Source: Hypericum androsaemum (Eukaryota; Streptophyta; Magnoliopsida; Malpighiales; Hypericaceae). Taken from it: a DNA stretch of 64,000 nucleotides. The stretch spans positions 19,094,228-19,158,227 of the forward strand of contig OZ023184.1 in NCBI GenBank assembly GCA_963995505.1, written 5' to 3'. Each line of letters begins with the position of its first letter. Within the stretch, counting starts at the first letter, position 1. This document shows, piece by piece, positions 35,816-46,832 of the stretch. Under the pieces are notes generated by a model. That model saw only the letters and a program-made list of their open reading frames with translations. It had not been told where the DNA came from and made no database searches. Both the position numbers and the translations under genes were made by a program.

Positions 35816-36918
35816 GGTTTGCCCAATAACATATAATACCATATATACTATAGATGTAAAAGTTAGAAAATTAATGAAATCTGAGATTTATGGAGATATA
35901 TGACTACAAAAATTTAAGAGATTTTTTGCAAGCTTACATGTATAATGGTTAAGACCGTTTAAATGAGACAATTGGAATTGAATTGCGGGATAAAAAAATG
36001 GTCCGTGAGTTTTTGGTATATTCAAAACACTGTGGACCGATTTTTGGCCGGTTTGATGGAATGTTTGGTATAAAAATTGTATCACAAACAGGTGTTTTAT
36101 TTTTTACCAAAAATTTTTCTATTCAACCAAAAACCGCTCCCGGAGGAGCATTTTCTTTTTAACCAAAAATCTGGCCCCCGGTGGCTTTTTTTTTACCCAA
36201 AAATTTTACCTCAAACTGCTTCCCCGGGAGCGATTTCTGGTTAAAAACAAAACGCTCCCCGGACAGCGGTTTGTGGCAGCATTTTTGTAATGAGGTTTCG
36301 TTGCTTTATTATTTTTTAAGCCTTCAATTTTAATTTTCTAGTTTTCAGATAATTAACAAAATAAATTAAAAGTTTCTATCGTATATTGTGGATGTTTTAC
36401 CGGGGTGGACTCGTTATTACAGTTGTTAATTGCCCAATAACTTATACTACCATATATGTTATATATTATACAGGTAAAAGTTAAAAAAATAATAGAATCT
36501 GAGATTTATTACGACAAAAATTTAAGAGATTTATTGCAAGCTTACGTATATAATCCGGGGTCTGGTTTAAATGGGACAATTGGAATTAAATTGGTGGAAT
36601 TTTTGGTAAAAAAATTGCTCCAAAAAGGTTTTGGCATGAAAGAAAATGCTACCGCGGGAGCGTTTTGTGGCATGAGAGAAAACGGTCCCGTGGGAGCGTT
36701 TTGTGGTATGAAAGAAAACGGTCCGTCGGGAGCGATTTGTGGCATGAAACAAATCGGTCCGCCCGGAGCAGTTTTTGGTATAAGAAATAACGCCCCAACG
36801 GGAGCAGTTTTTGGTAACCAAAAAATGCTCCCACCGTAGCGGTTTCCGGCTCAACCCCAGACAAGGAATACATTCTCTGACAACCCCATTCAGGGAATTG
36901 TCGGGGAAATCAACCCCC
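35816..36918 (-). repeat. Right terminal inverted repeat of the MULE
   Basis: Inverted copy of 21062-22157, including both palindrome arrays (about 36120-36275 and 36640-36845). Its terminal CAACCCCC mirrors the left GGGGGTTG. Confidence 0.88.
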
Positions 36919-36927
36919 TTTTGGAAA
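36919..36927. repeat. Right candidate 9-bp target duplication of the MULE
   Basis: TTTTGGAAA, matching the left TTTTCAAAA at 7 of 9 positions; the pair suggests the insertion is not recent. Confidence 0.45.
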
Positions 36928-37728
36928 CACCCTGCTCGTTCACCACCCCTTTTTCCTCTATTATTTTTCTAGAGTGTAGACATTATTTTCCAATTCGGTT
37001 TTTAGTCATTAATCGGTTATCATTCTTCAGATTAGTTTCCATTAATGTCCAGACAATTCCCACTAATTACAGAGATTGGATTCAGTGAAAACTACATAAA
37101 AATTATCTCCATAGTATGGATTAAATTTGGATCATATAATTTAATTTTTAAAACTCATTTTTAGACCTGACGATCATTATCATTTGAGAACACAATAATA
37201 TTTTTACTCAAAAAGACCACCTAAAGAATGGAATACGAAGGGGAACAATTATTCAAATCATCTTCTCTGCACTAACCCTAATCCAATTTGCACGAGAAGC
37301 TTGGAGGCGGCCATATGGCCGGATCCAGCCTTATCGCCAAACAAGGTGATGGTCATTAATCTTCCCAAGCTTTATCTTCCCAAGAGCTAGATCGAAGACG
37401 ACTTTGCCCCCTCCATCTTCCTAGTCCCACTCGACACCAGATCGCAGACGACTTCACCTCCTCCACCATGAAGCGCCAGATCGAGAACGCTCTGGAGATG
37501 GCTAAGGCTTTTGGGGTTGTTGGACTTCGTCCAGGCTATGGTGACGCTCCGGTTTTGGTTATGCCTCCTCGTCTTTGAAGAAATAGCCATGTACAGATGG
37601 ATTTTCTTTTTATAATTTTTTTAGTTATATACTTTGATTAGTATCTGATTGTATTCTGATAAATTGTGAGATCAACATTTAAATGGTAATGTGTTGCTTC
37701 TTCATTTTCTTACACTTGTTAATGGGTT
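36928..37728. other. Intergenic right of the MULE
   Basis: No supported gene. A 36-codon frame at 37468-37578 (MKRQIENALEMAKAFG...) shows coding-like composition but no recognisable family; it may be an exon or gene fragment. Confidence 0.35.
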
Positions 37729-38198
37729 GAACTGACCATGGTTTTAAAAAACATGGTCCGATCGGTGGTTCGACCGGTTGGACCATGAAACGGGCACAAG
37801 ACCGGGTCGTTTTTAGGTTTTTGACCGGGGTCTGTACTAACCGGACCAAATCCGGTCGGACTGGCCTATTTTGAGGTCCATCCTGACCGGTTGAACCCGG
37901 TTAGTACAAAAATGGGCGAAATTGACTTTTTTTTGGTGGTTTTCGAGGAAAAAAATTGATTTGACAAATTTATAAAGTAATAAATAAATTTAAAAAGTAC
38001 ATTTATAGAGTGGAGAGATAAAAAATTAAGTCTACTTTTTGTTGTATGGAAAATAAGTATATTTTAACCACATATATATTATTTAAAAATAAAAAATTTG
38101 GTCTGACCGGTAGTTCGCCCGGTCCGACCGGTCGACCCGGAGGACGGGAGAAATCCCGGGTCGGCCTCCGGGTCGATTTTTAAAACCATGGAACTGAC
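37729..38198. mobile_element. hAT-type MITE, copy 2
   Basis: The element (37737-38190) ends in the inverted repeat CATGGTTTTAAAAA. It is flanked by a perfect 8-bp duplication, GAACTGAC, at 37729-37736 and 38191-38198. The arms are rich in GGTCCGAC/GACCGGTCGG motifs. It has no coding capacity. It is the same family as the copy at 18.3 kb. Confidence 0.85.
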
Positions 38199-38287
38199 AG
38201 CAAGCAAACAATGAGAGAAAAATGATGGGTTGTGGGTGAGAGATTTCAGCCCGAGAATGGTTCACATGTTTAGTAACGATGGTATGT

Positions 38288-38705
38288 ATGATTTTCAATA
38301 CCAATACCAGAGAAGAAGGATACCAATACCAGAGAAGAAGGATACCAATATATAGAAGAAGAAAATCAATACCCGAGAAAAAGGATACCAATATCCGAGT
38401 ACAATGATATCAATATCAGAGGAGAAGAAAACCAATACCAGAGAAGAAGGATACCAATATCAGAGAAAAATAATACCAGTATCCGAGAAGAAGAAAACCA
38501 ATATCATAGAAGAAGGAAAACAATACCCGACAAGAAGGATACCAATATCCGAGTACAATGATACCAATATCTGAGTAGAAGAAAACTAATATCATAGAAG
38601 AATGACACCAGTATCAGAGTTAAAGGATATCAATATCATAAAAAAAGCAAACCAATATCTGAGAAGAAAGAAACCAATATCAGAGTACAAAGATACCAAT
38701 ATTCT
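38288..38705. repeat. Minisatellite of ~20-bp units
   Basis: About twenty imperfect tandem units around GATACCAATATCAGAGAAGA. Variants differ in CCAGAG/CCGAG and AGGAG/ACAATG positions, so the array has decayed by point changes while keeping its register. Non-coding. Confidence 0.9.
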
Positions 38706-39056
38706 TATTGTATTTTCTTAAATTGTATTATTTTCTATAATTGTATTTTCATAAATTGTATTATTTTTTGGTGTTACTGATAGTGTTGTTAGGATAATTG
38801 GATAATATTTATTTTTTTTAATTATTTCTATAATTGTATTTCCTAATTTATAATTTTTTTTATTAATAATGGTGTACTAATATTACCCATATTCCTATCA
38901 GTAGACTAAATTCGAACCCCTAATTACATAGCTTTTGACCGACATGCGGAGAAAAATATTAGATAAGACATTATCACATCCAATATTGTTTCGCTTTCTT
39001 CTTCCGAAGATATTCGATCCGATTGGGGCATTAATTAACCTTCACAAAAATTATAT
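38706..39056. other. A/T-rich intergenic DNA
   Basis: Low-complexity TTGTATTTTC-like repeats directly after the minisatellite; no gene. Confidence 0.4.
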
Positions 39057-39720
39057 AATTAAGGGCAAATTATTTTTGTGTATGTCATAATTATTAGTAG
39101 GATCCCTATTTAAAATATTATTTATTATTTTCGTTTTTTTTAAATGTTGGTCTTGAGGGCCAGAGAAGAAGACATGGGTACCAGATTGCAGAGTGGCGTG
39201 AGGACCACAAGCTCAGATCGGGAAATCCGCTGTCGCCGCTGAGAACCCATGATGACCGGAGAAGAAGACATTGGCAGAAGACATGAGTTGGCTCCATTGT
39301 TTGCGGGTGCGGCCATGGACGAGGGTGAGCTTAAGGACGAGAGACTGAGGTGTTGTCGATGTTCTTGGAGATTCGTAATTGCAGACTTTTGAGCTTAGTT
39401 GCAGATCCTCTCTCCGACAGATTTAGGTCGTCGAGGATCTTAGGGTTGATTTTTTAGCTTGAAGACGACAGTTTCTTGGAGACGAAGATGGCTTCAATTG
39501 CAGAGACGAAGATTGCTTCTTGGAGACTGAGATATGACCGAAGAAGTCGACGTGGTTAGAAGATAGGGGTATAATTGTCTTTTTTTAAATATAAAATAAT
39601 AATAAATTAACTAATGACGTTAGCCAGGGATCCGAGACCAATATTTAAACAAAGAGCGAGAATGACAAAGTAATTTTTTAAATAGCAGAATTATGACATA
39701 GAAGTTATCCTATAATTAAT
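39057..39720. mobile_element. Candidate inverted-repeat element
   Basis: The outer ~90-130 bp are imperfect inverted copies: both arms read roughly ATGTCATAATT, then GGATCCCT, then TTTATTATTATTTT inwards. The more G/C-rich 400-bp centre is non-coding. No clear target duplication was found. Confidence 0.4.
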
Positions 39721-41343
39721 CTTTATCCAACCTTATCTCTCCTTCAGAAAATATCACACTTTTCTTAAGGAGAGATCACACTTTTCCACCAAAAAAAGAG
39801 AAAAGATCACACTTCTCATCGCTCTTAAAATTGGGTTTGGATTACGTGCGAAATGCCATTTTTCCAAAGAATTTGAACTAAAGGACAAGGGGTATCATTT
39901 TTGTGAATAAATTAAAAAATAAGGACAAAAATGACAAAAGCGAACGCGTGGCAAGGGATCTAAGCAGATAGTCGACATGTCATTATCAGAAACTGGGGCA
40001 TGCCATTGTTATAACTGCATGTCATTATCAGTAATTGGACATGCCATTTTCGTAACGGGGCTGCCATTGTCAGAATCGGGATATGCCATTATCGATAACC
40101 TTCAGTCTAAATAATTTAGAGTGCGCCTTCACTCCAGACCCAATACAAAGACCTTAAAACCAGTCTGCCATCCAAATATTCATATTGATTAGACTAAATT
40201 AATTTCAAATGAAGTCGAATCACAGATAATATAATTTTAATACAATTATGTTCTCACCGTCTAAACTCAATTTTTTAGTTAAATTATAATAATGTACTTT
40301 TTAAAACGATTTTCCTAATCATCGTGTACTAAATTCAAATTTTTTTGGGTAAGATAGTGGAGGTTTAACTTTTGATTTTGGTTTCCTTCATCCTTCGTAA
40401 ATATTTTCAAAAGGAAGTAACTTTATGTAACCCAAAGTTTGCGTACCTAACAAGAACTCAATGAAAGCAATCGCTTTTCTTTTAAAATTAGTCGCCACCA
40501 TGTGCTAAATTGTACGACATGCAGAAAATCAAAAACTAAATCAATGATGCTTTGAATCAAAATGAATTTTTAAATTAGATAATCTTGCAATTCAATTTAT
40601 CTTTTTGTGAGGGGAAAATCCGTACGCTCACTTAGAAAAAGAAACAACTACGTGGGAATAAGGTAATGTGCCTAAAGAATAAATAATGCCAACCGGCCAA
40701 TAAAATGAGGGTATTGTGCCGAAGAATATACCACCCACTTAAATTGGCCACACCGAAGACGGAGGGGGCCAAACCATTGGACGGCCTCAAATAATTTATC
40801 AGTTTTTTTTTCAAAACTACTAAGTACGTAGTTGACTGACTAATTTTTACATCGAATAATTCAGATTGAAACTAAACCAGTTTTTTTAATAATTTTTTTT
40901 CTTAACTTGTGATACAGCTACTTCTATGAACAATGAAGTCAAAACTTCCAAGTAAAATAAATTATTAAAAAGGTGGACGTTACGAAAACACATGTCCTCG
41001 TTTACATAGCTGTATAGTCGGGCACTTTGAACGCTCCAGATTTAACGATAAGATAAAATACAATTAAAAAGAAATAGATACAAATTCAATTAGCGGATCG
41101 GTCGCTTAGATATTAGCTAAGAAGCTTATTGATTTGTTTTATCGAGTGATCGAACTATTAAAAATATATTAATAATATTTGTTATAAATTTTTTGACAAT
41201 GTTACATCAAATAAAATATCTAATTTTATACAATCATGTACACACTTATAAAATCGACTAATATAAATTTGAGTCGAGTAAAAGTGAAATACCGAATTTT
41301 TTTTTGAGGGGAACACCGATTTAGCAGTGTCGCCGTGAGTATT
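39721..41343. other. Intergenic region upstream of the MYB gene
   Basis: No gene supported. CATGCCATT/GGGGCATGCCATTG-like phrases recur several times at 39960-40090 in the style of a decayed short repeat. Confidence 0.4.
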
Positions 41344-41350
41344 ATATAAT
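41344..41350 (+). promoter_or_regulatory. Possible TATA box of the MYB gene
   Basis: TATATAA about 185 bp upstream of the MYB ATG, in otherwise mixed sequence. Assigned by sequence and distance. Confidence 0.35.
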
Positions 41351-41532
41351 CCAACCAAAGAGCCCTTGTCTCTCTTTTTTCCATGAACGATATCTCTCCA
41401 CCCCACATAAATTCTAGGCTAATTTCTACCCACTACCCCTAACCCCTGGTCGCTTCTTTGCATGGACCAAAACTGACGAAACCCACTAACCAGGGGAGGG
41501 GAAAGAAAGCGAGGGCGATATAGGAAGAAATT

Positions 41533-43149
41533 ATGATGTCTCGAAGCGGCCACAACTCCGCCGCCTCCGACGGCGGCGGAGGAGGGGAGAAGGGCGGGAT
41601 CATGCTGTTTGGGGTTAGGGTAACGGAGGGCCACGCGACGACGTCGTTCCGGAAGAGCGTGAGCATGAACAACCTGTCTCAGTACGATCAGCCTCAGGAC
41701 CCCGTCATGAGCGCTGACGTGGCCGCCGAGGGCTACGAGTCCGACGACGTCGTCCACGCCTCCGGTAGGAGCCGCGAGCGCAAAAGAGGTACTTTTATAC
41801 ATCTTCGTGAACACTTCTTTTATTCTTAATATAATGACAAACAATTTTAGCTATATCAGAATTTTGATAACATCGTTGATTGAAGAAGTGCGAGTTCTCT
41901 CGTTACGATACATAATTAATAAAAGGAAAATTTACTTTTCCAAAAGTAAAAATATTCTCTAAATCTTCTCCTTCGCTGCAACTCCGTATTATTACGATGA
42001 ATTTACTGTCTGTGTAAATATTACTATATATCAATAAAAAAAATTTGCCTATCAAAAAAATTGGAACTACTAATAGGAGGTGGTCTGAGATTTTGATTTT
42101 CTATAGGACGTTTCAGTTTCAAAGTTTTACCAAAGAAAAAGATAAAATTGAAAGATTCGATGCTGGACTCGAAATATTAAAACGTTTTAATTAATATTAC
42201 AGGGGTGGCGTGGACAGAGGAGGAGCATAGGTTATTTCTGTTGGGTTTACAGAAGGTAGGGAAAGGGGATTGGAGGGGAATATCTAGGAACTTTGTGAAG
42301 ACGAGGACGCCTACCCAGGTGGCCAGTCACGCTCAGAAGTATTTCCTCCGGCGGATCAACCAGAGTCGCCGCCGCCGGAGATCTAGCCTCTTCGATATCA
42401 CCACCGCCGATACTGTAAGTACACACACAAACCACCTACCAATTTTTCTATTAATTTCTTTCGACGGAATAAGAATTTTTTTTAAAATCAAAGTTGGACT
42501 CAAGTGATTTAAATTAATAAAATAGAACTGTCCATGGATTGGATGTTTTCTGTGGTGACGAATACTAGCTTTTTTGGGTGGCAGTGCAGTGGCGAATAAT
42601 TTATAGGAAGTAGTTAAATGGCTTATAATTTTTTTTTTGGAAGGAGAAGGTAATCGAGTCGGATATCACGTTTAAATGCTGACAATTCGAAAAATTGTAC
42701 AGGTAACCAATTCGTCCATGGAGGAAGATCAATCACCAGTCCACCAGAAGCCCGCGAAGCTACTACCTCTACCACAAGCCAAGTCACACTCGGGCAACAA
42801 CATGGTCGGATTCTGCATTCCGCCTTTCCCCGCCGGCCTCGGTCCCTCGTCGGTCTTACCCGCCGCTGCAGCCGCAGTGTGCAGTGATCATGACTATTCT
42901 CTGGAGAAGCTCACGTTAGGACCATCACCAAAGAAGCTCAACCGTCCGGTCCCGATCCCTCCCTCTTCGAAGATGGCCGAGCTCAACTTGAGCCACACTA
43001 GTCCGAAAGAGCCCCTCCTCCCTCTGTCACTGAAGCTCTCTACTCCATCCTCAGAAGACCAGCCCCCCGCGGCCTCGGCCGCCACGACAAGCCATTCCTC
43101 AGCATTTCAGCCCATGTCAAGTGGTGATAGCATCATTAGCGTCGCGTGA
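41533..43149 (+). CDS. SHAQKYF-type single-repeat MYB transcription factor (MYBD-like)
   Basis: Nuclear DNA-binding protein of the R-R/MYB-related SHAQKYF group. Exons 41533-41788, 42203-42414 and 42703-43149 join in frame to 304 residues. The N-terminal block LFGVRVTEG...[15 protein letters not shown] and [11 protein letters not shown] are typical of MYBD (At1g70000) and relatives. The MYB repeat (about residues 86-138) has [40 protein letters not shown] and AQKYFLRR. A Leu-rich [11 protein letters not shown] near the C-terminus looks like an EAR-type LxLxL repression motif. Unlike the family members I recall, the start reads [12 protein letters not shown] and lacks the CX2CX4HX4C zinc knuckle. 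The second ATG at 41536 could also be used. Confidence 0.9.
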
Positions 43150-43745
43150 AGTACATGTATACATAATTTAATTAGATGGATCATATGAATACTGAATTAT
43201 GACATAAAAAAAAGTAGATTGTTAATTGGAGGATTGGATTAGGTGATTCCTTTCGGGGTGTATAGAATGACTACAAGATGGGGTGTCGTTTTCGTATGTG
43301 GTGAGGGGAGGAAGATAAGATAGGATTCTAGGGCTTATTTGGTCGTCCTCGCTGCTTGGTTTTCTATATTGAATTGATAGGGCCCCAGATTGTGTGTGTG
43401 TCTCTCTCTCTGTTTGTTTGTGTTTCTCTCTGTCTGTTTGTTTTGTCACTTGGAGTTGAATATTCTGGCTTATGTTAATTCTTAAATGTGCTTTTCCTTT
43501 TTATTAACCTCTAAAATTCATAGTTGATCATGGATCGCTATTTGATCTTTTAGAAAATTTTAATTTATTTATCATGTACTTTTCCTTTGCACCGTGCTTT
43601 TTTTTTATAAATCTCTTGGGGAAGGTTGTTTGAGTTCAGATGTTTTGTTCAAAGCTTTTATAGGCCACCCCACCGTCTTGATAGTTGATAATTGACATTA
43701 ATATCCGTCATTTGCTAAAGGGAAGCTTGGCTCCTTTGAGTTCCT
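43150..43745. other. 3' flank of the MYB gene
   Basis: Holds the 3' UTR and a TC/TG-rich stretch at 43398-43440. No other feature is seen. Confidence 0.4.
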
Positions 43746-44358
43746 ACGCTAAAATCTCTGTAAAGTGACCTTTTCTAAAGTGATAATCTCTTTAAATTGA
43801 TAAAAAATCCTAGTCCCGAGTCGGGACCAGTGTTAAAATGTGATAACCTCTCTATCGTAATAACTGATATTTTTTCAGAAAATTTTAGTGTAAAATTACG
43901 GTCCCAATTTTTTCATTAAGTGATATTTTCGAATAAATACACATATTTTTACGTACTTTGCGAATTTAAAAATTATTTTAATATGTTAATTTGTACTAAA
44001 TTTTCTTGTTTGATAACTTTTAAGTCATCATTCATCTTTTGAATTATCTTCAAATGGTCCTTGTGATCGTCGTCTTGTTGTAAAAAATATTTCAATCGAG
44101 TGTAGTATTTGAATAACGCTTTAAGTCGAGATTTAAGTTATCTCGTGACTTTTATTTGCATTTTTGTTTGATTGATTCAAAATTGCATCGACAATATCTT
44201 GTTTGGTAATGTAGCAGATAGAGAAGTATTGGTCAAATGAGAATTACACAATAATTTTTTTGTAGTAAAAAAATGTAAACTCCTATTATATGATAACCTC
44301 TCTAAAGTGATAATTTTTTCCGATTCCAACAATATCACTTTTGAGAAATTTTACTGAT
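43746..44358. mobile_element. Pogo-like (Emigrant/Lemi1-type) MITE candidate
   Basis: Both ends carry the repeated phrase TAAAGTGATAA with TCTCT and end in CTAAAATCTCTG / CAGTAAAATTTCTC-type sequence, similar to the TIR of plant pogo-like elements as I remember it. TCCCGAGTCGGGA near the left end is a 13-bp palindrome. The TA duplication is not clear on the right side. Confidence 0.45.
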
Positions 44359-45095
44359 CCACGTTTCCAAAACTGCCGGTTCCACATCGAACTTAAATCG
44401 GAACCATCGTATGGGTTTAAGGGTAGCTCCAGAATCACGTAATTTGAATGAGTGGTTCAATGTGACGATTTACTTTTTTTTGGAAAAAAATAAAAAATTA
44501 TTTAGTTCCAAAAGAATCAAAATTTGGCCTTGTTTTCGGTTTGATAATTCTCTAAAATACCAAATTTAACCAGAACTTTCATAAAAAAGTTCCGAGAAAG
44601 TTCCTTGAACCGAGTCCACAAGTTAGGTTCCAAATTGGCTGCTGGTCGATTAGAACAACCGCCCTTGAGATTCTTCGTATATTCAAATATCGCCTTTAAG
44701 ATTTTCACGGTTTGAAGAATTATTTTGTGATAAATTCAACTCTTAAGACCTCATTCGTTGAGACCTTCAAAAAAGATTTCTTTCGTTGAGCTAATCCATA
44801 ATAAGCTCTTAGGCCTAATATCGTCTCCGAAATTCAAAATCCAGAGGGGACCCAGTCCGGCCAAAAAATTTATAATGGGCCGCCAACCCTTCCACTCTCT
44901 TTCTCCACATCTTTGGCTTCGTTTGGTTCCACGAAAACATGGATCCACTTCCCGGTGGACACAACTTCCGACTTCAAGCGTCCTCCTTAAAAGTTAAAAC
45001 GCAGAAAACGATTCAGAAGAAAAAAACCTCCAAATCAATATATAAAAAAACTTTTTTTAAAAACTCAATTAAAAAAAAAGGAAGGAAGGAAGCAA
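44359..45095. other. Intergenic region and likely promoter of the membrane-protein gene
   Basis: No other gene is supported. TATATAAAA near 45039 lies ~50 bp upstream of the ATG and may be a TATA box with a very short leader, or an A/T-rich leader feature. Confidence 0.35.
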
Positions 45096-46832
45096 ATGAA
45101 ACCTCCTCCGCGTCTCCTTCCTCTTCTTAGCTTCTCCATCTTCTTGTTATCCGCGTCTGTCGGCGCCTCGGATCACTCTTCGTAAGCTTCTCGGCTCAGA
45201 GTTTACCTTTTCTCCGTCGATTTTGAAGAATTGTCTTTTTTTTTTTTTGTTAATTATATGAAGAAACGAGCAGGAAAGGAAGCGAAGGAGGAGGAGGAAG
45301 AAGAGCTTTACTTAGCTTCAAAGAGAATCCAAGCGGAAGTAACCTCACCTACGATTGCTCTCCCTCCGGTCCCTGCGTCCCTTGCCTCTACTCCGAGAAG
45401 GTTCTTCTCTTCTCTTCTTTTCCTTTTTTCTTCTGTTTCTGTTTCTGTTTCTATTTCTATTTCGATTTCGTTGTTCTTAATTTCCTAATTTTGAAGTTCC
45501 TTAGGGCTTAATCACTCATTATTACACGCATTATATTGCTGAGAGTTTGGATCTATGAGTATTGAAGTGGATCCCTAGTTTTAGGCCAGTCGGCTGTTCG
45601 GTAATGATGTCTCTGATCGAAATTCGGAGTTTGAATCCGTTATTTGCTGTCATCGGACGTGATGGACCAGCTCCAACCGGAGAGGAACTTTGACTCTTCC
45701 CGTGATTGCTACCGTATGATCTGTTTGGTGTATTTCTAATCAGATCAGATTAGATTTTACATCTGAGATTATTGTTCCGAATTTCTTCAGAAGGAGGCTA
45801 AATACCGGTGCAGCGAGACTGGCTATCGTATACCTTTTAAGTGCTTGCCGATCAAGGATGTTGTGAAGGATGGAAGTGGCAAGAAATCTCAAAAGAGTCG
45901 ATCTGCTCTTGATGTTACTCAGACTGATGCTGCTCAGAACGGAAGAGTCGATGAGAATGCTAATGAGCAGAGAAGTTTGCTAGACAAGTCTTCAAAGGAA
46001 GATTCACAGGCGTATGTTACTTACAGAAGCTGCATTCCACCTCCTGAAGAAGAGAAGTTGTCGGTGCTTGGTTTCGAGGTACGTGAAGTCGTATTCCTTG
46101 TGTTCTCTGTTCGGAAAGGTTTGATTTGGTCTCTTTCAGCAGAACACTGGTTATGATTTACATGTTCTTCCACACCATGTGTTCACTCAATTTGCCAATT
46201 GGACCGAAACAAACCTTCTCATCGTAATTGGTTGATCGCATACGAACTGATTGTGAGGTATGGTGGAAACTTTAAAAGGAAGCTGGGAGATGCTTCCTGG
46301 TGATACTTATGTGTAGCCCTTGAATCATCACGTGCTTCTGTGTTTGAGCCGACCAGTCTTCTTTTTGAATTCTCTTCTGTGTGCGAAGAAGCAGGCATAA
46401 GCAGTTAGTTTTTAGGAAAGTCCGAATTTCCATCTGTCAATTCATAAGCACCGAACTAGTCTTTTGCAAATTGATGTTACAGAAAGAAAGGCACTTAAGC
46501 ATGAGTACCTACGTTTGAGCTGACCACAAGTAGCGGTCTTGATGCTTTAACTTTATAGGAATTGCTTTCGTGGTACCTATCTTATGTCAAAAGCACGAGG
46601 GCAACATGAAATGCATAGTTCGGTGCTCTGCGGTTTTCTTCGAACCAAAGTTTTGTCGTAAGTTCTCTATTCATGTAATTGTTGCAATAGCTGAAATCTG
46701 TCTCACGTCTTACAGGCTATCATCTTCGGTTTATTGCTTATAAGCGGCTCATTTGTATTCTTAAGAAAAAGGCGGAGTGCCACCTCGCCAGGAGCTGGAG
46801 CAGGAAGGATACAGATGAATTCCAGGTTCTAA
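45096..46832 (+). CDS. Conserved plant single-pass membrane protein of unknown function
   Basis: Exons 45096-45181, 45274-45400, 45791-46078 and 46716-46832 join in frame to 205 residues. A signal peptide (RLLPLLSFSIFLLSASVGA) is followed by an extracytoplasmic domain with five Cys: YDCSPSGPCVPCLYSEK and KYRCSETGYRIPFKCLP. Then come a polar linker, the segment YRSCIPPPEEEKLSVLGFE, one transmembrane helix (AIIFGLLLISGSFVFLR) and a short basic cytosolic tail. The layout suggests a type I protein of the secretory pathway, with the Cys-rich part outside. I recall an Arabidopsis family of this layout (At3g44150) without a known role; no function can be assigned. The acceptor of exon 2 could be shifted by one codon. 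Confidence 0.8.

Larger units (their letters stand above)
21062..36918. mobile_element. ~15.9 kb Mutator-like element with long inverted repeats and accessory genes
   Basis: Both ends begin GGGGGTTGATTTCC when read inwards, and the ends are inverted copies over about 1.1 kb. In the outermost ~110 bp I count about six mismatches. Contents from left to right are an HROB-like gene (-), a second HROB-like gene (+), the mudrA transposase (+), a small acidic protein gene (+) broken by a hAT element, its paralogue (-), and a plant-mobile-domain gene (-). All but one gene carry stops, frameshifts or an insertion, so mobility would need a helper copy. MULEs with plant mobile domain genes are known. 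The HROB pair and the small-protein pair are not part of any MULE description I can recall. Confidence 0.85.

Noticed and set aside
35089..35832. 247-residue frame on the minus strand
   Set aside because: It is read through tandem repeats and palindromes in the right flank of the MULE, with no recognisable domain.
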